DNA of 64,000 nucleotides from Cupriavidus taiwanensis. Lineage in GTDB: Bacteria > Pseudomonadota > Gammaproteobacteria > Burkholderiales > Burkholderiaceae. Under the pieces are notes generated by a model that saw nothing but the letters and a program-made list of their open reading frames with translations, had not been told where the DNA came from and searched no databases. Shown piece after piece: positions 26,257-35,265 of this stretch. The stretch is from NCBI RefSeq assembly GCF_900250115.1, contig NZ_LT984803.1:1329583-1393582 (forward strand), written 5' to 3'. The position numbers and the translations under genes were made by a program. Positions within the stretch are counted from its first letter, which is position 1, and each line of letters opens with the position of its first letter.

Positions 26257-27231
26257 TCAGGCGCCCGCGGCCTGCAGCTGGGCGCGCAGTTGCTGCAGCG
26301 AGGTGGCGGCGTCCTGCCCGCTGGTGTCGATCGAGAGGTCGGCGCGGTCATACAGCGGCGCGCGCGCTTCGAGGATGCGGCGCAGGTCGGCCATGGCCTC
26401 GCGGTTGCCTTCCATCGGCCGCATGTCGCCCTGGGCCACCACGCGCGCCATGTGCTCTTCGGGCGAGGTGCGCACCCAGATGGTGTAGCACTGCGCCAGC
26501 AGCAGGTTGAAGGTGGCCGGTTCCGACACCAGGCTGCCAGGGGTGGCCAGCACCATGCGGTCATGTTCGCGCAGGGTCCGCTCCAGTGCACGCATTTCAT
26601 AGCGGCGATAGGCGGCCTGCCCGTACAGGGAATGGATCTCGGACAGGCTGGCACCCGCTTCCTGCTCGATCACGGCATTCAGTTCGACGAAGGGCACGTC
26701 GCGCACGGCGGCGAGCGCGCGCCCCAGCGTCGACTTGCCGGCGCCGCGCAGGCCGATCAGCGCGATGCGGCGGTGGCGCGCATCGCCGGACTGCTCCGGC
26801 GCCAGGGCATGGCGGCAGGCTTCGCGCACGCGCGCGAGCTCGCCGGCCGGCAGTTGCGCCAGCCACTGCACCATCTGCGCGAACTCGGACGCCTGCTGGC
26901 CGTTGAGGCTGTCCACCTCGGCCAGCACCACCGGCAGCGGCACATCGAGCGCGCGCGCCACCTGCCGCAGCAGCAGCACCGAGGCATTGCCGGTGCCGGT
27001 TTCCAGGTTGGCCAGATAGCGTTCGGACACGGCCGCGCCGCGCGCCAGGTCCTTGCGCGACATGCCGCGCGAGGCCCGCAGCGAACGGATGCGCTCGCCC
27101 AGCTGGGTCAGGTAAGGGTCGCGTTCGGCGTTGGCGGCGGGCGCGGCGGGGGTGTCGGCCTCGGCGGCGTTCGCGGCTGGCAGCGGTGCGGAATCGCGGC
27201 GCATGGTGTCGGTCGGGGTTGGTGCGGCCAA
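26257..27231 (-). CDS. boxR: BoxR/BzdR-type regulator: HTH fused to shikimate-kinase-like domain
   Basis: A 324-residue benzoyl-CoA-responsive repressor. An XRE helix-turn-helix covers residues 40-100 (LTQLGERIRSLRASRGMSRK, AVSERYLANLETGTGNAS), a linker follows, then a shikimate-kinase-like domain with P-loop GLRGAGKST at 160-168. This fusion is specific to BzdR/BoxR proteins, where the kinase-like part senses benzoyl-CoA. The first 35 residues are low-complexity, and an ATG at 27204 is an alternative start. It lies between the boxC promoter and the ligase gene, with operator candidates on both sides. Confidence 0.93.
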   Translation of the reverse strand: MAAPTPTDTMRRDSAPLPAANAAEADTPAAPAANAERDPYLTQLGERIRSLRASRGMSRKDLARGAAVSERYLANLETGTGNASVLLLRQVARALDVPLPVVLAEVDSLNGQQASEFAQMVQWLAQLPAGELARVREACRHALAPEQSGDARHRRIALIGLRGAGKSTLGRALAAVRDVPFVELNAVIEQEAGASLSEIHSLYGQAAYRRYEMRALERTLREHDRMVLATPGSLVSEPATFNLLLAQCYTIWVRTSPEEHMARVVAQGDMRPMEGNREAMADLRRILEARAPLYDRADLSIDTSGQDAATSLQQLRAQLQAAGA

Positions 27232-27322
27232 AGGAAGGCACGGGAAAACAGCAGGGGCGCATTATACGTTCAGCGGGTCGCGCCAAGTGGTGCCGGAGGC
27301 GGCTGCCACCGCGGACCCTGTT

Positions 27323-27377
27323 CTATAGTGCATTCCCTTGGTTGCATAATAGTTGATGTGAAATAAAATGCATCAAC
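27323..27377. promoter_or_regulatory. TGCA operator array upstream of benzoate-CoA ligase
   Basis: CTATAGTGCA (27323-27332) is nearly the same as the boxC operator half-site. Two more TGCA copies lie at 27343-27346 and 27369-27372. The last is inside an inverted repeat GTTGATG (27352-27358) / CATCAAC (27371-27377). CATAAT at 27345-27350 could be a rightward -10. Probably bound by BoxR. Confidence 0.55.
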
Positions 27378-27491
27378 AAGCGGATCCCGGCTGCGTTCCG
27401 GCCGGTCCCCATGACAGCGACTGGCCTGGCGCCGGCGCGCGCCCGCCAGACTCTGGTCGGGCCGCGGCGCGCGCCAGCGAGGAGTGCAGAG

Positions 27492-29105
27492 ATGACGCCC
27501 CCCAACCTTGCCGCGGCCGCGGCCGGCAGCGCCGCGGCCATTGCGGCGCTGCCCACACGCTATAACGCCGCCGACGACCTGCTGTCGCGCAACCTGGCGG
27601 CCGGCCGCGGCGGCAAGACCGCTTATCGCGACGACACCGCCGCGCTGACCTACGCCGAACTCGATGACCGGGCCCGCCGCTTCGCCGGCGCACTGCGCGC
27701 GGCGGGCTTGCGCCAGGAAGAGCGCCTGTTGCTGTGCGCGCTGGATACGGTCGATTTTCCGGTGGTGTTTCTGGGCTGCCTGCTGGCGGGCGTGGTGCCG
27801 GTGGCGGTCAACACCCTGCTGACCGCGGACGACTACGCCTACATGCTGGAACACAGCGGCGCGCGCGCGGTGGTGGTGTCCGAGCCGCTGCTGCCGGTGA
27901 TGCAGGCCGCGCTCGACCAGGGCGGACTGTCGCCGACCGTGATCCAGGCCGCGCCGCACGCCGGCACCGCGCCGTCCTGCAGCGTTGGCGCGATGCTGGC
28001 GCGCACGCGCGCGCCGGCGCCGACGGCCAGCACCGGGCCCGACGACATGGCGTTCTGGCTGTACTCGTCCGGCTCGACCGGACGGCCCAAGGGCACCGTG
28101 CATACCCACGCCAACCTGTTCCACACCGCCGATCTTTATGCGCGGCAAGTGCTGGGCATCCGCGAGGACGACGTGGTGTTCTCCGCCGCCAAGCTGTTCT
28201 TTGCCTATGGGCTCGGCAACGCGCTGACCTTCCCGATGTCGGTCGGCGCCACCACCGTGCTGATGGCCGAACGGCCGACGCCGGCGGCCGTGTTCAAACG
28301 CCTGCGCGAGCAGCAGCCGACGGTGTTCTGCGGCGTGCCGACGCTGTTCGCAGGCATGCTGGCCGCGCCCGAGCTGCCGCCGCGCGCCGAGATGGCCCTG
28401 CGCATATGCACCTCCGCCGGCGAGGCGCTGCCGCGCGATATCGGCGAGCGCTTCCGCGCGCATTTCGGCTGCGACATCCTGGACGGCATCGGCTCCACCG
28501 AGATGCTGCATATCTTCCTGTCGAACCGGCCCGGCGCGGTGCGCTACGGCACCACCGGCGTGCCGGTGCCCGGCTACGAAATCAGGCTGCTCGACGAGCA
28601 AGGCGAGCCGTGCGCCGCGGGCGAGATCGGCGACCTCTACATCAAGGGCCCGAGCGCCGCGCTGATGTACTGGTGCAACCGCGACAAGAGCCGCGAGACT
28701 TTTGTCGGCGCGTGGACCCGCAGCGGCGACAAGTACCTGTGCGATGCCGACGGCTACTACACCTATGCCGGGCGCAGCGACGACATGCTCAAGGTCGGCG
28801 GCATCTACGTCTCGCCGTTCGAGGTCGAGGCCGCGCTGGCGCAGCATCCGGCCGTGCTGGAAGCGGCGGTGATCGGCGTCACCGATGCCGACGAACTGGT
28901 CAAGCCCAAGGCCTTCGTGGTGCTGCGCCCCGGCCAGCAATGGCACGACGGCATGGCGGCGGAATTGCAGGCCTTTATCAAGTCGCGCCTGGCGCCGTAC
29001 AAGTATCCGCGCCAGATCGAGTGCGTGGCGGAGCTGCCCAAGACCGCGACCGGCAAGATCCAGCGCTTTCGCCTGCGGCAGCGCGAGCAGGCCGCACGCG
29101 ACTGA
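27492..29105 (+). CDS. bclA: Benzoate-CoA ligase
   Basis: A 537-residue AMP-forming acyl-CoA synthetase of the benzoate-CoA ligase group; it makes benzoyl-CoA from benzoate, ATP and CoA. The P-loop-like motif SSGSTGRPKG is at residues 192-201, the adenylation motif includes DGIGSTEMLHIFLSN, and the C-terminal catalytic Lys522 is in TATGKIQRF. AGGAG (27480-27484) is seven bases before the ATG at 27492; an upstream ATG at 27411 has no such site. It is the first gene of the rightward half of the box island. GSTEMLHIFLSNRPGAVRYG is typical of benzoate ligases. Confidence 0.94.
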   Translation: MTPPNLAAAAAGSAAAIAALPTRYNAADDLLSRNLAAGRGGKTAYRDDTAALTYAELDDRARRFAGALRAAGLRQEERLLLCALDTVDFPVVFLGCLLAGVVPVAVNTLLTADDYAYMLEHSGARAVVVSEPLLPVMQAALDQGGLSPTVIQAAPHAGTAPSCSVGAMLARTRAPAPTASTGPDDMAFWLYSSGSTGRPKGTVHTHANLFHTADLYARQVLGIREDDVVFSAAKLFFAYGLGNALTFPMSVGATTVLMAERPTPAAVFKRLREQQPTVFCGVPTLFAGMLAAPELPPRAEMALRICTSAGEALPRDIGERFRAHFGCDILDGIGSTEMLHIFLSNRPGAVRYGTTGVPVPGYEIRLLDEQGEPCAAGEIGDLYIKGPSAALMYWCNRDKSRETFVGAWTRSGDKYLCDADGYYTYAGRSDDMLKVGGIYVSPFEVEAALAQHPAVLEAAVIGVTDADELVKPKAFVVLRPGQQWHDGMAAELQAFIKSRLAPYKYPRQIECVAELPKTATGKIQRFRLRQREQAARD

Positions 29106-29139
29106 TTTTTTTTAACCGATGCAAGCAGACAAGGTGTCC

Positions 29140-29955
29140 ATGCCCAGCAGCCTGGTCGAGATCCCGTTCGACAACCGCCGTATCCAGATCGAGTACCAGT
29201 GGCTGCGCCCGGAACGCGCGCAGCGCCCGCTGGTGGTGTTCCTGCACGAGGGCCTCGGCTCGATCAGCATGTGGCGCGACTTTCCGCTGGACTTGTGCGA
29301 GGCCGGCGATTACCGCGGGCTGGTGTTTTCCCGCTACGGCTACGGCCGCTCCACGCCGCGGCCGCACGAGGAGAAGTGGCGCCCCGATTTCATGCACCGG
29401 CAGGCGCGCGAGGCGCTGCCGGCGCTGTTCGATGCGCTCGGGATCGGACCCGGGCGCGCGCATGGCATACCCTGGCTGCTCGGCCACAGCGATGGCGCTT
29501 CGATCGCGCTGATTCATGCGGCCAGCTTTCCGCGCGCGGTGGCGGGCATCACCGTGCTGGCGCCGCATATCGTGGTCGAAGACCTGTCGGTGCGCAGCAT
29601 CGCGGCGACGCGCCAGGCCTACCTGGAAACCGACCTGCGCGAGCGGCTGGCGCGCCACCATGCGGATGTCGATTCCGCGTTCTGGGGCTGGAACGATATC
29701 TGGCTCGACCCTGAATTCCGCCGCTGGGACCTGCGGCCTCTGCTGTCAAGCATCCAGTGCCCGGTGCTGGCGGTGCAGGGCGAGGACGACGAGTACGGCA
29801 CCATGGCGCAGATCGAGGGTATCCATCGATATGCCCCCCACACCACCTTGCTTAAACTCGCGCGATGCGGACATTCGCCCCATCGCGACCAAAAAGATCC
29901 GTTGACGCTGGCCGCGGTTCGGCATATAAACGCATATACTTCAAACCTAAAATAA
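29140..29955 (+). CDS. Alpha/beta hydrolase of the box island
   Basis: A 271-residue alpha/beta-fold hydrolase. The nucleophile elbow is GHSDGAS, and the last conserved His is near the C-terminus in CGHSPHRDQKD. HEGLGSISMWRDFP carries the oxyanion region. AAGGTG precedes the ATG at 29140; an in-frame ATG at 29119 lacks a ribosome-binding site. It lies directly after the ligase in many box clusters. Its role could be to hydrolyse dead-end CoA thioesters or a lactone of the pathway; that is inference. Confidence 0.85.
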   Translation: MPSSLVEIPFDNRRIQIEYQWLRPERAQRPLVVFLHEGLGSISMWRDFPLDLCEAGDYRGLVFSRYGYGRSTPRPHEEKWRPDFMHRQAREALPALFDALGIGPGRAHGIPWLLGHSDGASIALIHAASFPRAVAGITVLAPHIVVEDLSVRSIAATRQAYLETDLRERLARHHADVDSAFWGWNDIWLDPEFRRWDLRPLLSSIQCPVLAVQGEDDEYGTMAQIEGIHRYAPHTTLLKLARCGHSPHRDQKDPLTLAAVRHINAYTSNLK

Positions 29956-30075
29956 TTCGGCTTCCCGCCGATTGCGCAGGGGTCCCGGTGCCGGATGCGG
30001 CGGCGGCCCGTGGCAAGGGCAGGGGTGACCGGCAACGGTCCAGCGAGCCAACCGGCTTGACCACCAGGAGACAAC

Positions 30076-31281
30076 ATGCGTCGCTTCCCATCGCGCAGGC
30101 TTGCGCCTGCCTGCCTTGCCGCCGCCGCCGTCTTTGCCATGGCCGGCGCTTCCGCGCAGACCGCGGCACCCGCGGCCGGCGCCCCCGCCGGTGGCAAGAT
30201 CAAGGTTGGCTTCATGCTGCCGTACACCGGCACCTACGCCGCGCTGGGCAACGCCATCGAAAACGGCTTCCGCATGTACGTGCAGCAGCAGGGCGGCAAG
30301 CTGGGCGGGCGCGAGATCGAATACTTCAAGGTCGACGACGAGTCCGATCCGGCCAAGGCGCCGGAGAATGCCACCAAGCTGGTCAAGCGCGACCAGGTCG
30401 ACGTGGTGGTCGGCACCGTGCATTCCGGCGTGCAGATGGGCATCGTCAAGGTGGCCAAGGAAAACAATACCCTGCTGATCATTCCCAACGCCGGCGTCGA
30501 CGAGGCCACCGGGCCGCTGTGCGGGCCCAATATCTTCCGCACCTCATTCTCGAACTGGCAGCCGGGCTATGCCATGGGCCAGGTGCTGGGCGAGCGCGGC
30601 CTGAAGAAGGTGGTGACGCTGACCTGGAAATACGCCGCCGGCGAACAGTCGGTCAAGGGCTTCAAGGAAGCGTTCGAAGCCAAGGGCGGCAAGGTGGTGA
30701 AGGAGCTGAGCCTGCCGTTCCCCAATGTCGAGTTCCAGGCGCTGATCACGGAAGTGGCGTCGCTCAAGCCCGATGCCGTGTTCGTGTTCTTTGCCGGCGG
30801 CGGCGCGGTCAAGTTCGTCAAGGACTGGGCCGCGGCCGGGCTGAAGGACAAGATCCCGCTGTATGGCTCGGGCTTCCTGACCGACGGCACGCTCGAGGCG
30901 CAGGGCAACGCCGCCCAGGGTCTGGAGACCACGCTGCATTACGCCGACGGCCTGTCCAACGCGCGCGACAAGAACTTCCGCCTGGACTACGCCAAGACCT
31001 ACAAGCTGCAGCCCGACGTGTACGCGGTGCAGGGCTACGATGCCGCCCAGCTGCTGGCGGCCGGCGCGACCGCGGTGAAGGGCGACATGACGCGCAAGGC
31101 CGATCTGTACAAGGCCATGGGCGGCGCCAGGATCGACAGCCCGCGCGGGACCTTCACGCTGTCCAGGGCGCACAACCCGGTGCAGGATTTCTACCTGCGC
31201 AAGGTGGACGGGCGCGAGAACAAGGTCAGCTCCGTGGCGGTGAAGGCGCTGGCTGACCCGGCGCGCGGGTGTCGGCTGTAG
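30076..31281 (+). CDS. Branched-chain-type ABC substrate-binding protein (probable benzoate)
   Basis: A 401-residue Peripla_BP_6 protein. The signal peptide is MRRFPSRRLAPACLAAAAVF with cleavage after ASA, then IKVGFMLPYTGTYAALGNAI. AGGAG stands before the ATG. It lies between the benzoate-CoA ligase/hydrolase genes and the permeases of a five-gene importer, so aromatic acid, most likely benzoate, is the probable ligand. That assignment is from position. A REP-like element separates it from the permease genes, which may let it be made in excess. Confidence 0.9.
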   Translation: MRRFPSRRLAPACLAAAAVFAMAGASAQTAAPAAGAPAGGKIKVGFMLPYTGTYAALGNAIENGFRMYVQQQGGKLGGREIEYFKVDDESDPAKAPENATKLVKRDQVDVVVGTVHSGVQMGIVKVAKENNTLLIIPNAGVDEATGPLCGPNIFRTSFSNWQPGYAMGQVLGERGLKKVVTLTWKYAAGEQSVKGFKEAFEAKGGKVVKELSLPFPNVEFQALITEVASLKPDAVFVFFAGGGAVKFVKDWAAAGLKDKIPLYGSGFLTDGTLEAQGNAAQGLETTLHYADGLSNARDKNFRLDYAKTYKLQPDVYAVQGYDAAQLLAAGATAVKGDMTRKADLYKAMGGARIDSPRGTFTLSRAHNPVQDFYLRKVDGRENKVSSVAVKALADPARGCRL

Positions 31282-31304
31282 GCGCTTTAACACCCGCGTG
31301 TTTG

Positions 31305-31431
31305 CTCCCCTCTCCCGCTTGCGGGAGAGGGGCCGGGGAGAGGGCAAGAGTCTCCACGGAGCGAAAGCCTTTGCGCACAGCCAGCGCCGGCCCTCTCCCC
31401 CAACCCCTCTCCCGCGCGCGGGAGAGGGGAG
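31305..31431. repeat. REP-like paired-hairpin element, copy 2
   Basis: CCCCTCTCCCGC (31307-31318) / GCGGGAGAGGGG (31321-31332), and CCCCTCTCCCGC (31404-31415) / GCGGGAGAGGGG (31418-31429), with GGCCGGGGAGAGGG and GGCCCTCTCCCCCAACC inside. The design matches the element at 13273-13387. Here it lies inside an operon. Confidence 0.8.
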
Positions 31432-31481
31432 CCTGCCACCAGCATGCGTGGCGCTCTTCGGTTTCTTGATGTATTGCCCGC

Positions 31482-32348
31482 ATGGACATCGTCTCCTTCC
31501 TCATCCAGTGCCTGAACAGCGTCCAGTACGGCCTGCTGCTGTTCCTGGTCGCCAGCGGCCTGACGCTGATCTTCGGCATCATGGGCGTAATCAACCTGGC
31601 GCACGGCAGCTTCTACATGCTGGGCGCCTACCTGGCCTTTACGCTGGCCGGCCTGACCGGCAACCTGTTCATCGCCATCCCGCTCGGCATCGTGCTGGCG
31701 GTGGCGTTCGGCTATGTGCTGGAGTGGGCCTTCTTCAGCTACCTGTACGAGCGCGACCACCTGCAGCAGGTGCTGATGACCTATGGGCTGATCCTGGTGT
31801 TCGAGGAGTTGCGCAGCATCCTGGTCGGCGATGACGTGCACGGGGTGCAGGTGCCGGCGCTGCTCGACGGCGCGCTGCCGATCGGCAACGACATGACCTA
31901 CCCGGTGTACCGGCTGTTCATCTCCGCCATCTGCCTGGTGGTGGCGCTGGCGATGTACTACGTGATCCGCCGCACGCGGCTGGGCATGATGATCCGCGCC
32001 GGCGCGACCAACCGCGAGATGGTGCAGTCGCTCGGCATCAATATCACGGTGCTGTACCGCTTTGTCTTCGCGCTCGGCGTGGCGCTGGCGGTGCTGGCCG
32101 GCATGATCGCCGCGCCGGTGTCGTCGGTCTATCCGGGCATGGGCGCGCAGGTGCTGATCGTCTGTTTCGTGGTGGTGGTGATCGGCGGCATCGGCTCGGT
32201 CAAGGGCGCGCTGGTGGCGTCGTTGTTGCTGGGCTTTGTCGATACCTTCGGCAAGGTGTTCTGGCAGGAGGCGGCCGGCGTGCTGATCTACCTGCTGATG
32301 GCGGTGATCCTGCTGTGGAAGCCGCAGGGGCTGTTCAAGGCGGGATGA
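31482..32348 (+). CDS. ABC permease, LivH type (probable benzoate importer)
   Basis: A 288-residue inner-membrane permease with the LivH signature (GLTLIFGIMGVINLAHGSFY near the N-terminus) and VVVVIGGIGSVKGALVASLL near the end, with about eight membrane spans. It is followed by the LivM-type gene after one base. It belongs to the importer that shares the box island, so aromatic acid transport is likely. Confidence 0.92.
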   Translation: MDIVSFLIQCLNSVQYGLLLFLVASGLTLIFGIMGVINLAHGSFYMLGAYLAFTLAGLTGNLFIAIPLGIVLAVAFGYVLEWAFFSYLYERDHLQQVLMTYGLILVFEELRSILVGDDVHGVQVPALLDGALPIGNDMTYPVYRLFISAICLVVALAMYYVIRRTRLGMMIRAGATNREMVQSLGINITVLYRFVFALGVALAVLAGMIAAPVSSVYPGMGAQVLIVCFVVVVIGGIGSVKGALVASLLLGFVDTFGKVFWQEAAGVLIYLLMAVILLWKPQGLFKAG

Positions 32349-32349
32349 C

Positions 32350-33429
32350 ATGAATCCGACGACATTGCCGGCGCGCCGGCACGCTGCGCGCAACGCCACG
32401 CTGGCCACCGCGCTGGGCTGGGTGGTGGCCTTTGCGGTGCTGGCGGGGCTGCCGCTGCTGCTGACCGCGGACAGCCACAAGTTCTATATCGAGCTGCTCA
32501 GCAAGGTGATGATCATGGCGATCTTCGCGCTGTCGCTGCAGCTGCTGATCGGCTACACCGGGCTGGTCAGCCTGGGCCATGCCGCCTACTTCGCCATGGC
32601 GGCCTATGCCACCGCCATGCTGGCGCCGCAGAGCGGCCCCGGCAATGGCTGGGTGCTGCTGGCCGGGGCGCTGGCGGCGTCGGCCGCGCTGGCGCTGGTA
32701 GTGGGCGCGCTGGTGCTGCGCACGCGCGGCGTGTATTTCATCATGGTGACGCTGGCGTTCGCGCAGATGGTGTATTTCGTGTTCCACGACACCAAGGTCG
32801 CGGGTGGCAGCGACGGCACCTATATTTACTTCCGCCCGGAATTCCCCGTTCCCGGCGAGCATCTGCTGACGGTGAACGACCCCATGCACTTCTACTGGCT
32901 GGTGTGGCTGGGACTGGTGGCGACCGTGGCGGTGCTGATGCTGGTGCTGCGCTCGCGCTTCGGCCACGCGCTGGTCGGCATCCGCCACAATGAGCAGCGC
33001 ATGCGCGCGGCCGGCTATGCCACCTATCGCTACCAGCTTGGCGCCTTTGTCGCGGGCGGGTTGCTGGCGGGGCTGGCGGGGTTTCTCTATGCGATCCAGT
33101 TCGGCTTCGTCAATCCGGAGATCGCGTCGTGGCACCAGTCGGGCAACGCCATGCTGATGGTGATCCTGGGCGGCGTCGGCAGCCTCGCCGGCGCGGTGCT
33201 GGGCGCGTTTTCGTTCGTGCTGCTGGCCGAGTGGTTCAGCACGCTGACCAAGCACTGGCAGCTGCTGATGGGCGGCTTCATCATTGTCGCGGTGGCGCTG
33301 CTGCCGCGCGGGCTGGTCAGCCTGCCGTCGGTGCTGCGGCACGGACGCCGGCGCCGCAGCAATGGCGATGCCGGTTCCGGCACCGACGAAGCCGCGGCGG
33401 AGCCGCGCAGCCATACGGAGGCCGCATGA
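32350..33429 (+). CDS. ABC permease, LivM type (probable benzoate importer)
   Basis: A 359-residue permease of the LivM type, with ALSLQLLIGYTGLVSLGHAA, FGHALVGIRHNEQRMRAAGY and MVILGGVGSLAGAVLGAF. About ten membrane spans and a charged cytoplasmic C-terminus (RRRSNGDAGSGTDEAAAEPR). It starts one base after the upstream gene and its stop overlaps the next start in ATGA, so the genes are translated in concert. Confidence 0.92.
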   Translation: MNPTTLPARRHAARNATLATALGWVVAFAVLAGLPLLLTADSHKFYIELLSKVMIMAIFALSLQLLIGYTGLVSLGHAAYFAMAAYATAMLAPQSGPGNGWVLLAGALAASAALALVVGALVLRTRGVYFIMVTLAFAQMVYFVFHDTKVAGGSDGTYIYFRPEFPVPGEHLLTVNDPMHFYWLVWLGLVATVAVLMLVLRSRFGHALVGIRHNEQRMRAAGYATYRYQLGAFVAGGLLAGLAGFLYAIQFGFVNPEIASWHQSGNAMLMVILGGVGSLAGAVLGAFSFVLLAEWFSTLTKHWQLLMGGFIIVAVALLPRGLVSLPSVLRHGRRRRSNGDAGSGTDEAAAEPRSHTEAA

Positions 33430-34196
33430 ACGCGCCCGCCACCACCATCCTCGAGGCGCAGCAGCTGACCCGGCGCTTCGGCGGCCTGACCGCCGTGGCC
33501 GGGGTGGACCTGACGCTGGCGCTGCACGAGATCCACGCGGTGATCGGCACCAATGGCGCCGGCAAGTCGACCCTGATCAATATGCTGTCCGGCGAATTGC
33601 CGCCGTCGTCTGGCCGGCTGCGCCTGAAGGGCGAGGACGTGACCGGCTGGTCGCAGCCGCGGCTGGCGCGCCATGGGGTGGGGCGCAGCTACCAGCGCAA
33701 CAACATCTTCCTGCCGCTGACGGTGCGCGAGAATTGCCGGCTCGCGGCACAGTCGCGCGCGCAGCGCGCCTGGCGGCTGTGGGAAAGCGCCCAGGGCTGC
33801 CACACGGCGGCGACGCTGGCCGACGAGGCCATGGAGCGGGCCGGGCTGGAACAGCTGGCTGACCGGCGCGCCAGCGACCTCGCGCACGGACAGAAGCGCC
33901 AGCTCGAGGTGGCGATGTGCCTGGCGACGCAGCCGGTCGCGCTGCTGCTGGACGAGCCGCTGGCAGGCATGGGCGCGGAAGAATCGGCGCGGATGCTGGC
34001 GCTGCTGCGCGGCCTGCGCGAAGGCCACGCCATCCTGCTGGTGGAGCACGACATGGATGCGGTGTTCTCGGTCGCCGACCGCATCACCGTGATGGTCAAC
34101 GGCGCCGTGATCGCCACCGGCAGCCCCGAGGCGATCCGCACCAACCACGAAGTCCAGGTCGCCTACCTGGGCGAGGAAGAGGACGAGGCCGCATGA
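33426..34196 (+). CDS. ABC ATP-binding protein, LivG type
   Basis: A 256-residue ATPase with Walker A GTNGAGKST and Walker B ALLLDEPLAGM. The ABC signature region reads DLAHGQKRQLEVAM, where relatives usually have LSYGQQR, which is within family variation. It overlaps its neighbours by four bases on each side. It supplies energy to the LivH/LivM-type pair. Confidence 0.92.
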   Translation: MNAPATTILEAQQLTRRFGGLTAVAGVDLTLALHEIHAVIGTNGAGKSTLINMLSGELPPSSGRLRLKGEDVTGWSQPRLARHGVGRSYQRNNIFLPLTVRENCRLAAQSRAQRAWRLWESAQGCHTAATLADEAMERAGLEQLADRRASDLAHGQKRQLEVAMCLATQPVALLLDEPLAGMGAEESARMLALLRGLREGHAILLVEHDMDAVFSVADRITVMVNGAVIATGSPEAIRTNHEVQVAYLGEEEDEAA

Positions 34197-34933
34197 ACCT
34201 GCCCAATACCGCTGCGGCACGGCCGACGCCGATGATCGAGGCCACCGGCATCAACGCCTGGTATGGCTCCAGCCACGTGCTGCGCGACATCGACTTCACT
34301 GTCGGCGCGGGCGAGACAGTCGGACTGCTGGGGCGCAACGGCATGGGCAAGAGCACGCTGTTGCGCACGCTGCTGGGCCATGTGCGCCAGCGCCAGGGTC
34401 GCATCCTGGTGGCCGGCCGCGAGGTCTCGCGCGCGCAGCCATTCGAGGTGGCGCGCCTCGGCGTGGCCTACGTGCCCGAGGGCCGCGGCATCTTCCCCAG
34501 CCTGTCGGTGCGCGAAAACCTGCTGATGGCCGCGCGCAAGGGTTGCAATGGCCGCAGCGACTGGGACGAGGCGCGCGTGCTGGACCTGTTCCCGCGCCTG
34601 AAGGAACGCCTCTCGCATGGCGGCCAGCAGCTGTCCGGCGGCGAGCAGCAGATGCTGTCGATCGGCCGCGCGCTGATGACCAATCCCGACTGCCTGGTGC
34701 TGGACGAGGCCACCGAAGGGCTGGCGCCACGCATCGTGCGCGAGATCTGGACGGTGATCGCCACGGTGCGCGCGACCGGCATTGCGTCGGTAGTGGTCGA
34801 CCGCAATTTCCGCTCGGTGCTGGCGCACGCCGACCGTGCCGTGGTGCTGGAAAAGGGCCGGGTGGTGCTGTCCGGGCCGGCCTCGGATCTGGCCGGCAAG
34901 CCGGAAGCGCTGGACCGCTATCTTGGCGTCTGA
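34193..34933 (+). CDS. ABC ATP-binding protein, LivF type
   Basis: A 246-residue ATPase with Walker A GRNGMGKST, signature LSGGEQQMLSIGRALM and Walker B CLVLDEATEGLAP. The start ATG overlaps the LivG-type stop. It is the last gene of the importer operon. The 332 bases after it hold an 18-base palindrome and the kup promoter region. Confidence 0.93.
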   Translation: MNLPNTAAARPTPMIEATGINAWYGSSHVLRDIDFTVGAGETVGLLGRNGMGKSTLLRTLLGHVRQRQGRILVAGREVSRAQPFEVARLGVAYVPEGRGIFPSLSVRENLLMAARKGCNGRSDWDEARVLDLFPRLKERLSHGGQQLSGGEQQMLSIGRALMTNPDCLVLDEATEGLAPRIVREIWTVIATVRATGIASVVVDRNFRSVLAHADRAVVLEKGRVVLSGPASDLAGKPEALDRYLGV

Positions 34934-34983
34934 AGCGGCATCTGAATCGGCGTAGGTGACGTCTGCTGCCCATTGTTGCCCTG

Positions 34984-35001
34984 CCGCAACGGCCGTTGCG
35001 G
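34984..35001. terminator. Perfect 18-base palindrome after the ABC operon, possible terminator
   Basis: CCGCAACGGCCGTTGCGG can form an eight-base stem but has no T run, only a weak T-rich stretch about 15 bases on. A factor-independent stop is uncertain. Confidence 0.35.
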
Positions 35002-35123
35002 GCGCAAGGTGTCTCTGTTTTGCTTCGGCGGGGCTTGACCATCCGCCACTTCCCTCCCATTCTTGCGAAGTCACGAAAGCGGCATCCCTTTTTGCCGCAG
35101 TGGTCGATAGTCGACAGTTCAAC

Positions 35124-35129
35124 TAGAAT
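35124..35129 (+). promoter_or_regulatory. Candidate -10 of kup
   Basis: TAGAAT followed by TGCGCGCG, the same -10 plus GC discriminator pattern seen before dusC (59943-59948) and, as TAAAAT, before rimO (61115-61120). I cannot see a good -35. The leader to the kup start would be about 130 bases. Confidence 0.4.
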
Positions 35130-35265
35130 TGCGCGCGTTTGTGCAATGCAATAAGAACCGCAACCAGCACCGGCCCCGCGCGCAGCAAGCTGTTGCGCGG
35201 GAGCGGACCGGCCCGCGGCAGAGCCACCAAACCTGCCGGCGCTCTGGTCGAGCACACCCAACCTC

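Noticed and set aside
32350..33429. Frameshift or gene split in the importer operon
   Set aside because: All five genes are open, with one-base gaps or ATGA overlaps that are normal for translational coupling.
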